NCBI GenBank assembly: GCA_009809945.1
Contig: WTPW01000029.1
Coordinates: forward strand, 409,667-473,666
Reading direction: 5' to 3'
DNA: 64,000 nucleotides
Origin: Gigaspora margarita
Lineage: Eukaryota; Glomeromycota; Glomeromycetes; Diversisporales; Gigasporaceae
The translations under genes and the position numbers were made by a program. Shown one piece after another: positions 33,947-44,784 of this stretch. Under the pieces are notes generated by a model, which was not told where the DNA came from, ran no database searches, and saw only the letters and a list, made by a program, of their open reading frames with translations. The first letter of the stretch is position 1. Each line of letters opens with the position of its first letter.

Positions 33947-34571
33947 ATAATAACTATTGCTTTAATGGACCAATTTAGATGATTTAACTACCAAAATGTT
34001 CATTTTGCTAAGACAATTCTAACAAGCCCAAATCATTAAATATAATTACAGGTTCCCAAGATCGTTCAACTTTTGTATAATTTTAATAGTGATTTTTTAG
34101 AATCACTAAGTAAATTTCTTTAATATTGAATAACTTTTGATCCACTGGCCTATTTTGGATAATTTAACTGCCAAAATGTTTGTTAACAAGCCCAAATCCC
34201 TAAATTCTAATCACAGGATTTCATGATCGATAAAGATTTTATTGTTTGTCTAACAATACAAATCTTTATCGATCTTGAAATTCTGTGATTAGTATTTAGC
34301 AATTTTGGGCTTATTAGAATCATCTTACTGAGACAACCATTTTGGTAGTTAAATCATCCAAAACGGGTTAGTGGATCAAAAGTTATTCAATATTAAAAAA
34401 TTTACTTAGTGATTCTAAAAAATCACTATTAAAATTATACAAAAGTTGACCGATCTTGGGACCTTGTAATTAGATTTTAATAATTTTGGACTTGTTAAAA
34501 TCATTTTAGTGAGATAAACATTTTGGTAGTTAAATCTATCTAAATTGGTCCAGTAAAGCAATAGTTATTAG
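33947..34571. repeat. Palindrome with about 300-base arms
   Basis: The two halves mirror each other from AATAACTATTGCTTTAATGG at left to CAGTAAAGCAATAGTTATT at right, with the centre near 34258 (ATTGTTTGTCTAACAAT). Internal phrases TTTTGGTAGTTAAATC and GATCAAAAGTTATTCAATAT appear on both arms. A diverged partial relative lies at about 43030-43345. A transcript across it would form a long hairpin. Confidence 0.8.
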
Positions 34572-34699
34572 TAATTTTATAATTTTATACTTTTGGCCAG
34601 AATTATAAAAATTTAACCAGAATTATAATTATAATCTGATATTTTTTTGAACCCACCCACTCACCAAAAAATTATATAATTTTGGAAGCCCCCTTATTA

Positions 34700-34961
34700 G
34701 ATTTCCTCAAAGTCAAATCAAATTGAATATTAGGTATATTTGAATTTGATCAAATTAAATAAGCTCTTAATTTGAATTTGATTAGATCAAATCAAATCAA
34801 ATTAAATCAAATTTATTTGTAATTTTTATTAAATATTTTTGAATCGAATTGAATATTTTGTCAATTTGAATTTGTTTTGATTTGAAATTTCTGTATTTGA
34901 ATTTGATTTGAAATTGAATATTTGATCAAATCAAATCGAATCAAATCGAATTGCAAAACCC
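34700..34961. mobile_element. TTTGA-rich MITE, third family copy
   Basis: The ends TTTCCTCAAAGTCAAATC and, at right, TCGAATTGCAAAACCC correspond in inverted orientation to the copy at 4207-4467. The right-flanking TA has decayed to TC. Confidence 0.55.
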
Positions 34962-35323
34962 TCAACACTTATACATGATATATATAAAGGCATGTCTTGT
35001 AGTAACATGCATGTGCACATTTTTCATACTGTGAATAACACATATTAACATGTAAGTAGTGTTGGCATGTATTCGAAATGACCATATAGAACTGTTTTAT
35101 GTAATAGCACATTTTTCGTAATAGCATGTAAAGTGCACAAAACCTGGTCCAATTACAGTTCAAAATGCACATGCAAATTGCCCAAAATATTTTTAAAATC
35201 TGTACCAAAATCTGTGGATTTTAGATTATAAAGTGCTGCAAAACCCAGTCCAATTATGGCCTGAAATGCATGGCAAACAGTTCCACATACATACAAATCG
35301 GGTTCTCAATCCATGGCACAAGC

Positions 35324-35939
35324 TAGGGATCTTAGTGGATCAGGTTGGGTCAGGTTTGGGCCTGACCTGGGTCAGACCCACTTGGGTCAAAACTGACCTG
35401 GGTCTGACCCACCTCATGTCAAACCTGACCTGGATCTGACCTGCCTTATGTCAAACCCGACCCGGGTCTGACCCAACCCAACCCAACCCGAAGTGAACCC
35501 GGGTCGATAATAGTCACTACATAGTAAGTCTAAAATTTACTATTTAAATCGATAAAACACGCTTAAGTAAACTTGTTTGAAAGATCAAATTGCATATACC
35601 CTGAAATTTTAATCCAAATTGGAGAAATTTTTATTATTTGACTTTTAATTTTTACATTCAATGTAAAAGATTAGAATCTTTTTAAAAAATATGTTTGACG
35701 AACGTAAAACTTAAAAGTTAAATAGTAAAAATTTCTCCAATATGGATGAAAATTTCAGAGTATATGTATTTTGTTCTTACAAACAAGTTTATTTAAGCGC
35801 ATTTTATCGATTTAGATAGTAAAATTTTGAGTTTACTATGTAGTGACTACTTGCAATCATTGTATATAATCTGATCTGGGTCTGACCCATCCAGATTTTT
35901 TCTGACCCGGGTCTGACCTGACCTAGTTAAGACCCCTAC
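35324..35939. mobile_element. GGGTCTGACC-rich TIR element hosting a palindrome
   Basis: Ends TAGGGATCTTAGTGGATCAG and, inverted, CTAGTTAAGACCCCTA. Subterminal DNA is a string of GACCTGGGTCTGACCC-like units, long on the left (about 35340-35505) and short on the right (about 35873-35925). Between them is an inverted pair, about 35508-35680 against 35690-35860 (TAGTCACTACATAGTAA / TTACTATGTAGTGACTA). Subterminal short repeats of this kind occur in hAT-type elements, but no duplication was identified. Confidence 0.6.
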
Positions 35940-36529
35940 TAAAAACTCATATGCATTAACATGGGTGTCCATGCCTATTTGGACAATTTTCTTACAGGGC
36001 TAAGAAGACAAATTAAATAATACCAAAATTATTAATTCTAATTAATATTTTATATATTATTAGTTAAAATACCTATTTATACCATAATACTTCTATCTAC
36101 CTTATAATTGGTTATCTTTTAAGAATATAAAAGATGATATTAAGTAAAGATATTTTGTGTTCTAATTTAAATTTTGATTCTAATAGCAGTAAATTATAAA
36201 ATTAGTTTAGTAGATCTCAAGATACTTAAATAAAAAAAGAGAATATAAGAATTTTCAAATTCACATTTATATGAAGTATTATAATTTGTAATTCTTAGTA
36301 TAATAGTAAATTTGCAGATCGTTATGCTCTCTTTTTTGATTCCAAGCATCTTGGGATCCATCAAACCAATTTTGATAATTTAACTAATTAGAATACAAGA
36401 AACCTTCACTTAATATAGTCAACCCTCTATACAATCATCTTTATAATTATATTATATAAAACCTCTTTTATATTGTATTTTTTTAAGTGCTTATTTTGGG
36501 GTATAAGATTTATTTAGTTTACTTGTTAT

Positions 36530-37020
36530 TAATTATATATAGATAAGAGTACAATTAGTAATATGTACACTTTTGGTGTTTAATTTAATTTATCTACTCT
36601 AAGGTTCTATACTACAGTCAAATCTCCATAAATGCAACATGTACAGACAAAACTACAACATGCATTTAGGGAAGTATTGCATTTAGAGAGAGCCAATTAA
36701 ATTGAAGCTTTAAAGATTTGATTATCAAGTTTGTATAACTTCTACTAAAAACTGTATAACCTATCTTAAATACTAAAATTTGGTTGGCCATGTGCATTTA
36801 GGAAGGTAGCATGATATAGAAAATTATTTGAAAAAATGTGCATTTACAGAATATAGAATGTGCATTTAGTACTAATAGTTTCTTACAGACAAGACAAAAA
36901 CATGCATTTAGGGAGGTATTGCATTTATAGAGGTTGCATTTATGGAGGTCTAACTGTAGTTGCTATATCTGCAACCTAATTATAGAAATTGCATATTTAA
37001 TTCTCTAATTTTTTGCTTCT
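36530..37020 (-). mobile_element. Minus-strand retroposon copy split by a MITE
   Basis: Reading the minus strand, the 24540-family module appears in two pieces: TTAGGTTGCAGATATAGCAA just right of the MITE, and GTATAGAACCTTAGAGTAGA with ACACCAAAAGTGTACAT just left of it. Removing the MITE with one TA joins them exactly as in the uninterrupted 24540 copy. Outer limits are approximate. Confidence 0.65.
36615..36956. mobile_element. Tc1/mariner-type MITE inserted in a retroposon
   Basis: Ends CAGTCAAATCTCCATAAATG and, inverted, CATTTATGGAGGTCTAACTG, with TA at 36613-36614 and 36957-36958. The subterminal phrase TGCATTTAGGGA is repeated on both sides. The empty site is readable from the host retroposon, so the TA duplication is directly supported. 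Confidence 0.8.
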
Positions 37021-39278
37021 TAATTGATATTAACTGTTTTACTAGAATATCTATAGTATATATGCAGTTAGTTTAGATTTTCTAGATGCTTTTTTCTATA
37101 GCCCTTAGAACATTTTCAATATTCCAAAAGTACAATTTGAATTTGGCTTTTTTTTTAGCAAAAAACTTAGTAGAGAAGTACCTTTTCTACCTAAATATTT
37201 ATCTATACTTCAATAATTTTACTATAGTTTCAACTAATTCTTGTAGTTAGTGCTCTTTAACTACTACTATTACCTATTTTTGTTCCTATAAAGTTTACTT
37301 TAATCTGCTACCCACCTCTATATTCTCTCTAGTTTCTATAGTAATATATCACAAATTTCTAAACCAGTTAGCCAAGAAGAGATAATTTATCAAGTATTAG
37401 GTATTATTATATTATTCTTATTTTCATATCTACTTCTATAGTATAAGTTATTTTTTCTTAGTACAACTTCAGTATTAAGTTGGTGAACCCAGAATCATAA
37501 AAAATATATAGATAACTCAGATCTGAATTGTATAATTTTAGCCAAAATAATATTTAAAATATATAAAAAGAACAAAATTTAACAATTTAAAATCTAAAAA
37601 TACAATATTAGATAAATTTTTACTCAATGTTTTCTTTTTTTAAAGGTTAGCTAAATGAAATAAGTTTTAAAAATTATTTAATTTAATATTTATTTAGAAC
37701 ATTGTTAAATCACACTACTGATGTTCAATATCACATGTATTTTGGTTAATTAAAATTATAAAATTTGTATAATATGAAAATTAGGTATAATCTGAATTTT
37801 TTGAAGGATGTTATTTTAAAAATTGTTTATATTAAAAAATTTTTTCTAAAAAACCAAATCTTTATGTACTAACAAAAAAATTCTTTTGCAAAATTATGGT
37901 ATATAATAATAGTCTACCCAAATTCTAACATGAACTTTAACTCTAACTCTAATAGCAAAAGAATTTTGTATATTATTATTTGTATTTACTAGTGTTAAAC
38001 ACATAGTATGAAATATATATTGTTTATTTAATATTAGAGTAGAATTAGAGCTATTTTTAAGTTATATTTAAAAAAAATATTATTAGTAAAATTAATGTAC
38101 AAAGTGGGTTTTAGACTATTATTTCTTATGTTTTTACTTTTTTCACTTGTTTTGTTTGTTGAACTAATCCAGATTTAACCAAATTTTTGCAGTTTAATTG
38201 TCAATTAGCTATTGAATATTAAATCTTGCTCTGCTTTAGCCTATTCTCTTTTTTAATAATATTTGAAATATTTGTACTTTCTAGAACCCTGGATATCTAT
38301 AATATAGGTCTTTTTTTTTAGCAAATTGAACCAAATTTGGTTAAAGGTCCAAATTTAAATTTTAGCAAATTAAGGTCAATTCAGATAATAGTCCTATTTT
38401 TAGTTTTGGCAAAATGGTTGGATTTTCATATTTTAATAATTTTACTTTTTGTCAAATTATTTCTTTTTTGAAGAGAATAAGTAAAAAAAGCTGACAACCT
38501 TTATATGAAATTTTATTAAGACAATCAAACTTTGAGTTACTAACAAAAGATGTAAAATATGTTAAAAAAATATTAGGTTATAAAGTGATTTTTAATATTT
38601 TATTATTTAAATTTGTTGCTACAATCAAAACACATTTTATAACATATGCGAAAAGGTAATCTACAAAAAAACATTAATGTTTTTGAATAAAAAAAAGCTA
38701 TTTTGAAACAAATATAAACCAAACTTGAAATTTTAAAAAGCAAATTTTAACTAGTTATCTATTAGTTTTGTTAATGCACAGTAATTAGTTTATTTGAAAT
38801 TGTGAAAATCAGAATGGGTACTATAATTTTTTCATTCTTTTTATTATAAATTTCTAATTTTAAAAGCTAATCATAAAATCCAAATATCTATGTCAATATT
38901 TATCTATTTTGGATAAAAGTTTAGTTATAGATAGCTAAATATCATATCTACCAATTACTTAGTAATGTTTTAGAAGTTTCATTTTGAGAAAGTTTATTTA
39001 AAGCAGTCAAAGTTGACTAAAAATTTGCAAAAACATAGATAGTCAAATTTACAAAATGTTGATATCTTCTTGAGTTTCAATATTTTTTTACATTAATTAA
39101 AATTCATTAGTTAAAGATATGTGCTACAAGTTTATTGGTAAAAGTTTTTAGGTTAACATAATAGAATTTTGCAAATTATTACCAAATAGTAGAGTTTTTT
39201 TCAGAAAATTTTTTAAGGTAATATATAACAATTATAATCAAGATAATCGATTGTTATCAATTAATTTTATTGATTATA
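37021..39278. other. AT-rich non-genic stretch
   Basis: No supportable gene. The part at about 37800-37985 repeats the ACAAAAAAATTCTTTTGC and CTCTAACTCTAA interior phrases of the MITEs at 21520 and 32485. Confidence 0.45.
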
Positions 39279-39463
39279 CTGTCAGCCCTTCCCAAACTGA
39301 TCTTGTCAAAATTGATTGCCTGTCAGATCTAATAAAAACTTAATCTACCTAGTTGGTACCTGATATATAAATCAAATAGTTTATAATATTTTCAAATCTG
39401 ATAACCTTCTGAAACTGATACAAAACCTGTCACCATGCATACTAGTTTGGAGAGAGCTAACAG
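39279..39463. mobile_element. Tc1/mariner-type MITE, diverged copy
   Basis: Ends CTGTCAGCCCTTCCCAAACT and, inverted, AGTTTGGAGAGAGCTAACAG, with TA at 39277-39278 and 39464-39465. It has the same length (185 bp) and interior plan as 19411-19595. Confidence 0.65.
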
Positions 39464-39589
39464 TAATCAGCAGGAGGGTTATTAATTGACTAGTAGCCAT
39501 ATTGATTATAATTAATTATAAAATATATTGAATATAATTAATAATATAGTAATAATTGATAAAGTAAAAATAGATTAATATCAATAGTA

Positions 39590-39925
39590 CAAAAAATTGG
39601 CAAATTTTAGTTAAAATTAAAAGTGTTTTTTTTTTGATAACTAGTAATTAGAATTCTAAAATTTTTACTGCATATAGTAGTGATATCAATTTATTATACA
39701 TTAAATTTTTAGGAATTTTGGAACAGTAGCTTTGATTAATTGCTTGTATACAATAATTGATTTTTTTAAAAAAATTAATTATACTCAAAAACTACTAGTC
39801 CAAATTTGCTAAAAATTTAAAATTTAATAAATTAATATCACTACTATATGTAGTAAAAAGTTTGGCTAATTCTAATATTAGTTATTGAGAAAATTACTTT
39901 TAAATTTTAACTAAACTTTGTGAAT
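39590..39925. repeat. Imperfect palindrome, about 150-base arms
   Basis: AATTTTAGTTAAAATTAAAA, TAATTAGAATTCT and TATAGTAGTGATAT on the left are mirrored by ATATCACTACTATA, TTAATAATT-like and TTAAATTTTAACTAAA on the right, with the centre near 39757. No gene. Confidence 0.6.
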
Positions 39926-40134
39926 TTTTATTATATATCATTAATTATCATTGACAAGGGTATTATATTCAATAAATAGAGGTCTTAATTGTTCAAAAAT
40001 TAAGTATTCTATATTTATTCGTCAATTTTGTTAATATTTGAAAAATTTTGAATGAATATTCAAATATTCATTAAAATATTATTGAATATTAAATATATAT
40101 CAGATTTATACTGGATAGCAAAAATATCCAATAT

Positions 40135-40722
40135 GCAGTAAAAAAAAATTTTTATTTTACAGCACTTTTCAATGATCACCTGGATCAAATTTGCCAATAG
40201 AAGAAAACAAAAGTTTTTGTTGGAAAGTTGCCTATACTTTATATATAGTAGGATACATTACAGAAAATATGGTATTTACAAAAGTCAATTACCTGCTTGG
40301 GTATATTTGGCATGCAAGCCAAAAATTTCTTTTTGCAAGATAACTGGCAGGAGGTAGTACCTTTGTACAAGAAATTTTGTGGAGGCAAAGAAAAGTCTCT
40401 GTTGATGAAGTATTCTGTGGTAAAAAAAGAGGAACAACAAAAATGAGTTTTTAGACTTCACTCTCTTTTAAATTTGATACAAGCAATATTTTTTGTCCCT
40501 TTGAATTTTTCAAAATTTTAACAAAGTGGGCATACTTGTTTACCCTCTCCAAAAATCAGCAGTGTTTACTCCTTTTTATTTGGGAACACATCTACTAAAA
40601 TGAAATCAAGATTATGAGTAAATTCTAGTATTGCTTAGAATAGAATCTTGTATACATAAAAGCAGTTTTTGGTATTAAAGTCTATAGACACAGAAGACAG
40701 GATTACCAAATTAAAAAAAACA
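40135..40722 (+). mobile_element. Retroposon with 13-bp duplication
   Basis: A perfect AAATATCCAATAT duplication (40122-40134 and 40723-40735) flanks an element that ends in an A-rich tail. It opens with GCAGTAAAAAAAAATTTTTA and shares the GATCACCTG and TTGCCAA phrases and an antisense decayed reading with the retroposon at 26349-27313. Confidence 0.7.
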
Positions 40723-40802
40723 AAATATCCAATATTTATAATTTAAAAATAAATAATTTTGGCAAAATCTCTTTAACAGATTTCTTGTTTTATTTAAAGC
40801 TA

Positions 40803-41058
40803 CTGTATTTACGCAAAATAATGCGCACCTGTGCGTTATTTCGAGGAGATGCGCATTATTTCGAGTACGCGCATGGGCGTTATTTCAGGGTAAAAGTCTA
40901 ATTTTGATCCACCTCTAAATGCTTATTAAAGCATTAGTATGTGGGGGTGTGCGTTATTTCGGGATGCACATGGGCATTATTTCGAAACCAACTATGCCAT
41001 TTTAAGGAAATCCAATTTTCGAAATAACGCCCATGTGCGTTATTTTGCGTAAATACGG
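40803..41058. mobile_element. TA-flanked MITE with CpG-rich GCGCATTATTTCG units
   Basis: Ends CTGTATTTACGCAAAATAAT and, inverted, GTTATTTTGCGTAAATACGG, with TA on both sides. The interior repeats GCGTTATTTCG-like units in both orientations. It keeps many CpG sites, so this is the youngest-looking member in the window. Others are at 30420-30677, 21980-22185 and 63563-63660. Confidence 0.75.
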
Positions 41059-41645
41059 TACAATTTTATTGAAGTAGATGTTTATTTAATTTATAATTAT
41101 AAAAAGTTATAATACTTAAAGTTTATATATGGGGAGAGAATAGAAAACAGGCAAATATTTTCTAAGTAAAAGTTATTTAAACTTTAGATCAAATTATTTT
41201 AACAATTATCAAACCAAATCTAATAAAACTTTTTTTATTCTACATCTATATAGTTATAAAATTAAAATAAAAAAATTTTTATTAAATTTAATTTAAAATT
41301 GCTAAGATATTTCAATTCAAATTTTTAAAAAAAGTTAATAAAAACAATTTGCCTGTTTTCTATTAACTTCACCCCATATATTCAAAATTTTGATATTAAA
41401 TATATAAAAAAAATAGTTAATATTTTTTAACCAATTAGAATTCATTATGCAACCATATTTGATTATATAATCTCAAAATTTGTTATTTTTAAAAAAATTA
41501 TATTCAATAATATTCAATGAATATATTTAGTAAAAATTTAAATATTCAAAATATTTATTTGGTGAAAAAATTGAATATTCAAATATTTAAATATTTAGTA
41601 AATATTTGAATATTATATTCATTAGATTAGACCTCTATTAATAGA

Positions 41646-42639
41646 TATTGTATATTTAAATTTGAGCAAGTAAATAATCTTTTTTTGAATAATTAAAAAA
41701 CATTATCATATAGTTATAATTTAGTTTTTACAAATTTAGCTAAATCTTTATGAAATAATTGAATTTTTAGCAAATTAACCTAATTTTAAGGGTAGCAAAA
41801 TCCTTTAAATTTATGCAGATCAATTATGACCTATATTAGAGATATCTGGGTCCTTATATTCTAATATCTAGTTTTAGTAGCACTATCAAGAATCTTGCTA
41901 CTAACTTGCCAAATTGGGTTCTGTTTTTCCAATTTTTTGTTTGTCTGTATGATAGTACACAACTATAAAAGCTTCTATTCAAGATAGTAAAACCAAAGCT
42001 TTAGGCAATATACCTAACTAAGTAACAAAATAGATGTGCTGCTTAAAAAGTGATAGCTTAACTACTTTCTTAAGTTGTCAAACCTTTTTATATTATATTT
42101 TTATTTAAAATAATTTATAATTATATATATATAAAAACCTCTATAAAAGCACATACTTTTTATAAGTATATTTTTGAAAAAAGTCCTTTAATAAACAAAT
42201 TATATAATTTAAAGAAACTTAACAATAGCATCTTTAATAATTTAAAAAATTATTTTAATTAATCATATTATTGTTTAGTATATTAGTTATTTGATTTAAA
42301 AAATATAATAAAGAATTGATCAACTTTGAAGAAAAAACATTTTTTGTTGTTGCCTTTTTTTTTAAATCTTGTATATGATTAGCTGTGGTATAAAATTAGA
42401 ATTTAGAAATCTAATTGTTAATTTGTGCTGCAAAGTTACAGAAATGCATTTGTATAGTTGGCTAATTGATGTGAATCCAATAGGTTATATAGTTGTCCTT
42501 TTATATAATCACCAAGTTGGTCATGCCCTATTGTGTGATTGTATAGAAGTGTAATTATAAATAAAATATCTTGTTATAGTTATGTGACTACAAGCCAATA
42601 AGTATTTAGTTGTAATATACTAAAATATTATTAAAAAAT
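41646..42639. other. AT-rich non-genic stretch
   Basis: No gene or clear repeat seen. Confidence 0.5.
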
Positions 42640-43026
42640 TTAAGGGTAGAGTGTACATAGATCATTTATCATATGATTGTGGTAGAACTTTGGGATTTCA
42701 TGCAAAATTTGAAATATACCACTAATAAAAGTTTTTTAAAACCACTGCCAATCTTTACCAAAATTTGGTAATATACAGATTAAACCTTCTATTTATAGTA
42801 GTAAAATCTTTAGTAGTTGTATTATTTTAAAAAAATATACTTCTTTATAGAGCTAAATTTGTTTAGAGGCATCAAATTTGCTGGGGTTATACAAAAAAAT
42901 AATAGTAAAAATATTTCTAAAACAGTTAATTACCCAATCAGAGTTGTGTTTACTATATAATCTGTTATACAAAAAAAATTGACAATTATATTATATGATA
43001 ATGATTTATATACACTCTACTCTTCA
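42640..43026. mobile_element. TTAA-flanked MITE, inverted diverged copy
   Basis: The left end TTAAGGGTAGAGTGTACATA is intact. The right end CACTCTACTCTTCAA is mutated. The interior matches 25149-25538 read in reverse. Confidence 0.65.
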
Positions 43027-43029
43027 AAT

Positions 43030-43345
43030 GCTTAACAGTGAATCACTTTTGATCCAGTGACCCAATTTGGATAAAGCAACTTCTATTTCAGAGTGCTTGT
43101 TATGATAAGACAATTCTAATGAGTCTAAAACTATCCAAATCTAATTACAGAATCCCATGTCAAAAATTTGTTATTCAAATATTTAAATTTAATCAATTCT
43201 TAAACACATATAGTGATACAAATCTTTAATAATCTTAGAAACTTGTGATTAGATTTAATATTTTGGGCTCAATTACTCATTGAGACAAATATTTTGGTAG
43301 CAGTTTTATCCCGATCAAACCATTGGATCAAAAGTTATTTGCTAT
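43030..43345. repeat. Diverged partial copy of the 33947 palindrome
   Basis: CACTTTTGATCCAGTGACC, AAGACAATTCTAA and TAATTACAGAATCCCA on the left face TTGTGATTAGATTTAAT, TTGAGACAAATATTTTGGTA and TTGGATCAAAAGTTATT on the right. These are the same phrases as in the 33947-34571 palindrome. Confidence 0.55.
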
Positions 43346-43603
43346 CAAACTTTAAAAACTTTTAATAAAAAATTTTAAAAATATTAATTAATATGAATAT
43401 TGGCTATTTAGATTTTATAATCTATATTTAGTTAAAAGAGGGATTTCTATTATAAAATTGATAAAAAATTAAATTATTATAGTGATAGTGATTATAAGTA
43501 ATTTGTGACTATAATAAGGTTTTTTTACTATATTTAAATCCAATGAACAATATTGGGTCCTTATATGGAAGTGTGACTATATAGAGTGTGACGGGACCCC
43601 AAG

Positions 43604-43875
43604 CTATATGGGATCTTTGCTAGGAAAATCATCCTTCAACATTTTCCGATCGGGTAATTTTGGACAAATTTAGAGCAACATGCCAGTTCTTATATAAATG
43701 TAAATCATCTTTTGCCTTTATTGATTCAATAGTTCATAAATAGACTTTCGAATCATTAAAGTCAAATGATGATTTGCATGCAAATAAAAACTGGTATGTT
43801 TGTTTAAGTTTGTCTGAATCAGCCTGATCGGAAAATGCTGAAGGGTGATTTTCCTAGCAAAGATCCCATATATAG
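43604..43875. mobile_element. Foldback element
   Basis: The ends CTATATGGGATCTTTGCTAG and CTAGCAAAGATCCCATATAT are inverted, and the inversion continues inward (TTTTCCGATCGGGT / CTGATCGGAAAATGC; CATGCCAGTTCTTATATAAA against the TAAAAACTGGTATG side). 272 bp, non-coding. Confidence 0.75.
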
Positions 43876-44784
43876 ATAGGTCAGTGACTAGTTTGCTTAT
43901 TTTTATACAAAATTTGGTTCAAGAATGCTTATTTTGACCAAAATTTGTAAAATTTACTATTTAAAAATGCAATATTTGGTGATTTTCTACTAAAATTTCC
44001 TTTTTTGGTTTCCTGTGACTATACTAACAATAGATGCAAAAATACTGTTCCTGATGGATCATCAGTACTGTTCCTGATAGAGTGAAAAAATTTTTTACAT
44101 CCCTGTTCCTGATGGACTGATAAGCTGCGGAAAAAATTGTTTATAATTTTTGATCGAAGGTAACTTGACACCCACTTGACCAAATTTGATCAACTTTTTT
44201 TATTTTAATTGTAGAAAGCAGTAGAATTAAAATAAAAAAAGTTGATCAAATTTGATTAGAAGGTGTCAATATATCTTTGATCAAAGTTTTGTAAAATTCT
44301 ATTAAATATAAACTGTGGAAAAAAATTAGTTACAATATTTGATCAAAGGTAACTTGACAACAACCTAACCAAATTTGATTAACTTTTTTTGTTTTAATTG
44401 CAGAATGCAGTAGAATTAAAATAAAAAAAGTTGATCAGGTAGGTATCAAGATATCTTCAATCAAAATTCTGAAAATTGTAAAACATTTATCAAATATAAG
44501 TTGTGGCAAAAAACTGTTTACAATCTTTGATCAAAGATATTTTGACACCTACCTGACCAAATTCGATCATCTTTTTTATTTTAATTGTAGAAAGCAGTAG
44601 CAATAGAATAAAAAATATTTATCAAATTTGATTAGAAGAATGTCAAGATATCTTTGATCAAAGTTTGTAAAATTCTAAAACGTTTATCAAATATAAGCTG
44701 CAGAAAATAATTAGTTACAATCCTTGATCAAAGGTAACTTGACACCACCCTAACCAAATTCGATCAACTTTTTTTTTATTTTAA

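Larger units (their letters stand above)
39972..41645. repeat. Probable TIR element with GAATATTC subterminal repeats, hosting two insertions
   Basis: AATAGAGGTCTTAATTG at left and AGATTAGACCTCTATT at right are inverted. Both ends carry dense AATATTCAAATATT repeats (about 40030-40110 and 41505-41620). A retroposon (40135-40722) and a MITE (40803-41058) sit inside. Boundaries and class are inferred only. Confidence 0.4.

Noticed and set aside
35233..35439. Open frame with repeated tryptophan-valine words (GLTWVRPTWV)
   Set aside because: It is produced by the GGGTCTGACC repeats of the element starting at 35324, with no gene-like features.
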